A stretch of 64,000 nt of DNA from Thiofaba sp049322715. Lineage in GTDB: Bacteria; Pseudomonadota; Gammaproteobacteria; Halothiobacillales; Halothiobacillaceae. The stretch covers positions 75,421 to 139,420 of the forward strand of contig JBMOQP010000010.1 in the NCBI GenBank assembly GCA_049322715.1, read 5' to 3'. Of the stretch, positions 61,075 to 64,000 are shown one piece after another. Both the position numbers and the translations under genes were made by a program. The notes under the pieces are model-generated. The model was given only the letters and a program-made list of their open reading frames with translations, had not been told where the DNA came from and made no database searches. The first letter of the stretch is position 1, and each line of letters begins with the position of its first letter.

Positions 61075-61845
61075 TTACAGCGAGGCGATGTAAGCGCTCA
61101 GGTCGGCGATGTCGCCATCCGACAGACCGGCGGCGTTCGGCGCCATCATCGCGCTGTTCGGGCCGACGGTCTCACCCGCACGGTACTTCTTCAGCTTGGC
61201 CGCCAGGTCGGTTGCAGACTGGCCGGCCACCTTCGGGAACATGCCCTGGCCTTCGCCGTTCATGCCATGGCAGGACGCGCAGGCAGCGAACTTGGTCTTG
61301 CCAGCAGCCACGTCACCCGCAGCGGCTGCGGCCGGGGCAGGAGCAGCGGCGGCCGGGGCGGCAGCGGCGCCACCGAAGGCGGCGATGTGCGCGGCCAGGT
61401 TGGCGATGTCGGCGTCAGACAGGCTGGCCGCATTCGGCGCCATCATGGAGGTCATCGGGCCGACCTGCTCGCCGGCGCGATACTTCTTCAGCTTGCCCTC
61501 GGCGTCCGAGGCGGACAGGCCGGCGAGCTTCGGGAAGGCGCCGGAACCCTCGCCGTTCGCGCCGTGACAGGCCGCGCAGGTGGCGTACTTGGCCGCGCCA
61601 GCGGCGGCATCGCCGGCTGCAGCAACTGCGGCAGGAGCAGCGGCGGGCGCGGCAGCCGCCGGAGCTTCGGCGGTCGGGGTTGCCGGTGCGGCCGGAGCCG
61701 TCGCAACCTCACCCTTGGTGCTTCCACGCTCGATCGTGTTCATCAGCGACTTCGCCATGTAACCGACCACGATCAGCAGGAGCACCGCGCCAAGGGCGGT
61801 GACGACCTTGGCCATCGAATCCACTTTCACGTCATGCTGGGCCAC
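61075..61845 (-). CDS. Membrane-anchored diheme c-type cytochrome (c5/c4-like)
   Basis: The 256-residue protein has an N-terminal anchor ('VVTALGAVLLLIVVGYMAKSL') and two Ala/Pro-rich linkers. It carries two homologous cytochrome domains, each with one heme site: CAACH at residues 90-94 and CASCH at 189-193. Each is followed by 'KKYRAGExVGP' and 'MMAPNA' with candidate Met ligands. The domains are so alike that internal duplication is clear. It probably carries electrons from a bc1-type complex to a terminal oxidase or reductase. GTG 61845 has GAGGA eight bases upstream. Confidence 0.92.
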   Translation of the reverse strand: MAQHDVKVDSMAKVVTALGAVLLLIVVGYMAKSLMNTIERGSTKGEVATAPAAPATPTAEAPAAAAPAAAPAAVAAAGDAAAGAAKYATCAACHGANGEGSGAFPKLAGLSASDAEGKLKKYRAGEQVGPMTSMMAPNAASLSDADIANLAAHIAAFGGAAAAPAAAAPAPAAAAAGDVAAGKTKFAACASCHGMNGEGQGMFPKVAGQSATDLAAKLKKYRAGETVGPNSAMMAPNAAGLSDGDIADLSAYIASL

Positions 61846-61913
61846 GAAAAAATCCTCGTTGTTTTGGAAAACCCGCGAAGTGGCGCGTCGGGCGCCATTT
61901 CCCTTAAAAAATA

Positions 61914-61944
61914 ATTATAGGCCCACCGCATCCGGGCGGGACAA
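61914..61944 (-). promoter_or_regulatory. Promoter of the cytochrome c gene
   Basis: On the minus strand a perfect TATAAT (61914-61919) is preceded by TTGTCC (61939-61944) with a 19-base spacer, slightly long. A small hairpin GGCGC/GCGCC lies in the leader. Confidence 0.5.
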
Positions 61945-61994
61945 TAAAAAAATGGACGGGTCGATTAGACAGGGGGTATTCTTTTGCACCCTGC

Positions 61995-62071
<77 letters not shown>

Positions 62072-62185
62072 CTTCTGACGGGCTTTCTCCCTTCCGCAGC
62101 TTCAGCCTGTGACGGATCTGTGCCAGATCTGTGCCGAGCACTCCATCGCCCCCCTCGCCCATAAGGTCACTTTTGACCTCTACCC

Positions 62186-62401
62186 TCAATTTGCATCCGT
62201 AGCGTCCACGCGCTCGAAAAGATCCCCAACCTGACAGTCGAACAGCTCGCAGAGTTTGTCGATAGCGTCCAAATCAACCCGCGTCGCCGTCTCATTGTAG
62301 AGAAGTGTGATCGTGTTCCTGTGCAGCCCGGTCTCTCGAGCCACATCGGCAATCTTCAACTTCCTCTGCCCCATCAGTGTCGACAAATGGCACTTGATCA
62401 T
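62186..62401 (-). CDS. Small XRE-family transcriptional regulator
   Basis: The 71-residue protein is a single Cro/C1-type helix-turn-helix domain: 'GQRKLKIADVARETGLHRNT', then 'ITLLYNETATRVDLDAIDKL' and 'CELFDCQVGDLFERV'. ATG 62401 is used because the longer frame needs a TTG start. The region has noticeably lower GC than the core genes, which suggests acquired DNA. Its targets are unknown. It is divergent from the small HTH gene at 62547 and may control it. Confidence 0.85.
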   Translation of the reverse strand: MIKCHLSTLMGQRKLKIADVARETGLHRNTITLLYNETATRVDLDAIDKLCELFDCQVGDLFERVDATDAN

Positions 62402-62546
62402 TTCTTCACTCAAAAAGCACAAATTTCATGCAGGGCGACATTTTTGCTTGCTAGATGCCTTTTTACCCGCTAATCTGTCATTCAGGATGGCAAAACAGCC
62501 TCCTGACTGACGAACCTACATGCAGGGTAACAAAGGAGACCTAGTC

Positions 62547-62729
62547 ATGTCCTTCACCTATTTGACCACCGACGAGCTCTCGAAGCGCATCAAGCACAAC
62601 CCCCGCACCATCCGTAACGTCCTTAAGGACAGCGTGCTCTTCGAGGGGCGTCACTACGTCCGTCCCTTCGGTGGCCGCAAGACCAAGCGCCCGGCTCATA
62701 CGAACAGATCAGCTCTGATGGTCACCTGA
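62547..62729 (+). CDS. Short HTH (excisionase/AlpA-like) protein, probably truncated
   Basis: The 60-residue protein starts 'SFTYLTTDELSKRIKHNPRT' and 'IRNVLKDSVLFEGRHYVRPF' then 'GGRK', the winged-helix pattern of small island or plasmid DNA-binding proteins that often accompany integrases. Such proteins usually continue with a strand like 'LYxWEAIE', which I recall from family knowledge. Here the frame changes to 'TKRPAHTNRSALMVT', overlapping the stop of the ATPase gene on the other strand. AAAGGAG lies eight bases before ATG 62547. A broken junction is likely. Confidence 0.6.
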   Translation: MSFTYLTTDELSKRIKHNPRTIRNVLKDSVLFEGRHYVRPFGGRKTKRPAHTNRSALMVT

Positions 62730-63842
62730 TTCGCCCTTTTCCATCTCCATGAGCCACGCCCTGAACATGTCGTCCTCGATGCGCGGCTCGGCGTGCCCCA
62801 CCCTGCCGACCAGGCTCAGGCGAGCGCCCTCAAGTCTGCGAAGAGCGGTCTGGACACGCGGGACATCCACCGGACTGCCCAACCGCTCACTCATCTCCTC
62901 AAGGCTTTCCTCCGAATAAAGAGGCTTCTCCAGCAGGATTTGACGGAGAACCAGGCGCTCCAGCGGTGAAAGCTCCTCAAGAAGCGCTGGATAGCCAGCC
63001 TGATCGACAATGCCGCTCCAGACGAACCGATCAGCCTCTTCGGGGGACTCTTGAGCCAGGATGCAGCGCTCAAGAAGGGAGCGCAGGTACAGCGGGCTTT
63101 GTCCACGCCGACGGTACAGGTCGAGAACCTCACGCACCGGCCATTCGCCACCGGTGATCTCGTGAAACCGCTCCGCGAAGTGCTGGACCAGCTCGGCTCC
63201 AAGATTGGGAAATTCAACGCGCGAGGAAAACTGGAAGAAGGGCGCCTTCGTGCGTCCGAACAGGGCCGTCAAGCCGCCTTGGGACGAGCCGGTGAACACG
63301 CTCCAGACCTCCCCGCGGCTGCGATCAAGCAGAGATCGCAGCTTGGCAGTGAAGTTCTCGAAGGATCGACGGGAAGCCAGGTGCTGGATTTCGTCGATCA
63401 CCAGCAGCCCCTTCCCATCGGCCAGACGCTTGAACTGGTCGAAAAGCTCTTCAAGCATGATGTCTGGGCCATGCTCGAACTCGACACCTGCCCCGGCCCC
63501 ATCCGCACCGGCCCGCAGCTCGATCTTTTTCAGGCGCCGGCGAGGCATGAACATCCTGGCGCGCACACGGCGGAGCAGTCCTGCATCACCAATCGACTCG
63601 GCCAGCGCCGAGGCGATGACACCCTCGGGATGATCCTTGTCCGACCACAGGTCGCAGTAGGCGACCAGATAGCCACGCTCCCGCGCCTCGGGAATCAGGT
63701 CGAACTGGAGAAATTGCGTCTTGCCCTTGCGTCGAGGAGCAAAGATCGTGGATGCATAGTTCAGGCCACGCTCAAAACCATCCAGGATCTGAGTGGCCAG
63801 AGCCGGGCGAGGGAAGTGCAAGGCATCACGTTGACGATCCAT
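62709..63842 (-). CDS. P-loop ATPase with C-terminal winged-helix-like region
   Basis: The 377-residue protein resembles the archaeal-type ATPase (AAA/STAND-like) group. Walker A is 'APRRKGKT' at about 35-42, Walker B 'GLLVIDEIQHL' at about 145-153, and a sensor-like stretch is 'VWSVFTGSSQGGL'. The C-terminal part 'LSPLERLVLRQILLEKPLYS' and 'DVPRVQTALRRLEGARLSLV' looks like a winged helix. Its function is unknown, and the genome-island setting suggests a defence or mobile-element role. ATG 63842 is used, with GTG 63854 as an alternative. Neither has a strong ribosome site. Confidence 0.7.
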   Translation of the reverse strand: MDRQRDALHFPRPALATQILDGFERGLNYASTIFAPRRKGKTQFLQFDLIPEARERGYLVAYCDLWSDKDHPEGVIASALAESIGDAGLLRRVRARMFMPRRRLKKIELRAGADGAGAGVEFEHGPDIMLEELFDQFKRLADGKGLLVIDEIQHLASRRSFENFTAKLRSLLDRSRGEVWSVFTGSSQGGLTALFGRTKAPFFQFSSRVEFPNLGAELVQHFAERFHEITGGEWPVREVLDLYRRRGQSPLYLRSLLERCILAQESPEEADRFVWSGIVDQAGYPALLEELSPLERLVLRQILLEKPLYSEESLEEMSERLGSPVDVPRVQTALRRLEGARLSLVGRVGHAEPRIEDDMFRAWLMEMEKGESGDHQS

Positions 63843-63877
63843 GGTTAGCACCACGCTTTGAAGAATTGCTAATTAGC

Positions 63878-64000
63878 TGTTGTGTCTCGGATGATTCGCT
63901 AATTGGTCATCGGCGTGGTTTACTTCTGGCCCGAGAGGTCATGCGGGAGCTGAAGCGATGCATCTGAGGCTGCACAAGAACGCGACCACGACACCACGAA
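63878..64000 (+). mobile_element. Left end of an IS481-type insertion sequence (cut by window edge)
   Basis: A TGT-starting end (63878) precedes a reading frame at 63958 that encodes the first residues of an IS481-family transposase. The other end is outside the window, so the boundary at 63878 is an estimate based on the TGT terminus typical of the family. Confidence 0.5.
63958..64000 (+). CDS. IS481-family transposase, first 14 codons (partial)
   Basis: The frame reads MHLRLHKNATTTPR and then leaves the window. The 'LHKNA.TTP' start is characteristic of IS481-type DDE transposases. The upstream 'GGGAGCTGAAGCG' gives a weak ribosome site. With so few residues, the call rests on that motif alone. 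Confidence 0.65.
   Translation, partial: MHLRLHKNATTTPR

Noticed and set aside
62709..63842. Calling the ATPase a TnsC/TniB transposition protein
   Set aside because: Apart from the Walker motifs I see no TniB/TnsC-specific sequence, and the neighbouring element end looks like IS481, not Tn7-like.
63752..63967. A 71-codon plus-strand open frame overlapping the ATPase start and the IS end
   Set aside because: It crosses the ATPase coding region in antisense and has no family pattern. The IS481 transposase frame beginning at 63958 explains the end of this region better.

Overview
This is a GC-rich chromosomal window from a proteobacterium. The order hisBHAFIE-tatABC, the atp operon with separate atpZ and atpI, the modEABC operon, a NtrC/sigma-54 glnA promoter and a two-CXXCH cytochrome c fit a Gammaproteobacterium of the Chromatiales/Ectothiorhodospiraceae kind or a Betaproteobacterium. 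The sequence alone does not settle which. Nearly all of it is core genome. The last 2 kb, after a tRNA-Arg gene, looks like the edge of an acquired island and runs into the start of an IS481-type insertion sequence.

Layout. 1-4203 (minus): 5' part of glnA with a sigma-54/NtrC promoter, then the molybdate operon modE-modA-modB-modC. 4266-8700: ung and pdxH (minus) diverge from glyQ-glyS (plus). 8716-17817 (plus): a glycoamylase-domain secreted protein, a MalK/UgpC-type ATPase without its permease, a DMT exporter, a HisC-like aminotransferase, a PAS-GGDEF protein, a DUF488 protein, a GH1 beta-glucosidase and an MtfA-like zinc peptidase. 17792-18532 (minus): an unknown secreted protein. 18570-21246: the 5-oxoprolinase operon pxpABC. 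21377-23629: an Orn/Lys/Arg decarboxylase. 23741-30931 (minus): the ATP synthase operon. 30928-34755: tesA divergent from ybbA-ybbP. 34822-49018 (minus): a large chemotaxis cluster (REC-GGDEF-EAL, cheB, cheD, MCP, cheR, ODP-type diiron oxygen sensor, a soluble receptor-tip-like protein, two cheW, MCP, cheA, STAS, cheY, MCP). 49218-51363: a NarL-type two-component pair. 51490-57534: tRNA-Phe, hisBHAFIE with an unknown gene between hisA and hisF, and tatABC. 57491-61845: a DUF255 thioredoxin-like protein, gpmI and a diheme cytochrome c. 61995-64000: tRNA-Arg(CCG), an XRE regulator, a shortened HTH protein, a P-loop ATPase and an IS481 end.

The most unusual feature is a family of modular palindromic elements, about 70-130 bp each and built from three consecutive hairpins. 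They lie between genes but also inside reading frames, which they leave open. At least nine copies of two main types (A and B), plus two smaller modules, occur between 8.7 and 46.7 kb. They sit in or at the ends of the glycoamylase gene, the GGDEF gene, the beta-glucosidase gene, pxpA, pxpC, cheW, cheA and both large chemoreceptor genes. They add 20-45 residues of low-conservation peptide, supply stop codons or directly precede start codons. Two copies of type A are read in the same frame in unrelated proteins and give peptides identical at 19 of 23 positions. This resembles the Rickettsia palindromic elements in logic, but in a high-GC free-living-type genome. No REP-associated tyrosine transposase is visible here.

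A second notable feature is a block of about 998 bp, apparently identical except for one base, shared by two chemoreceptor genes 5 kb apart. It covers the whole signalling module and points to recent duplication or gene conversion that pairs different sensor domains with one output domain.
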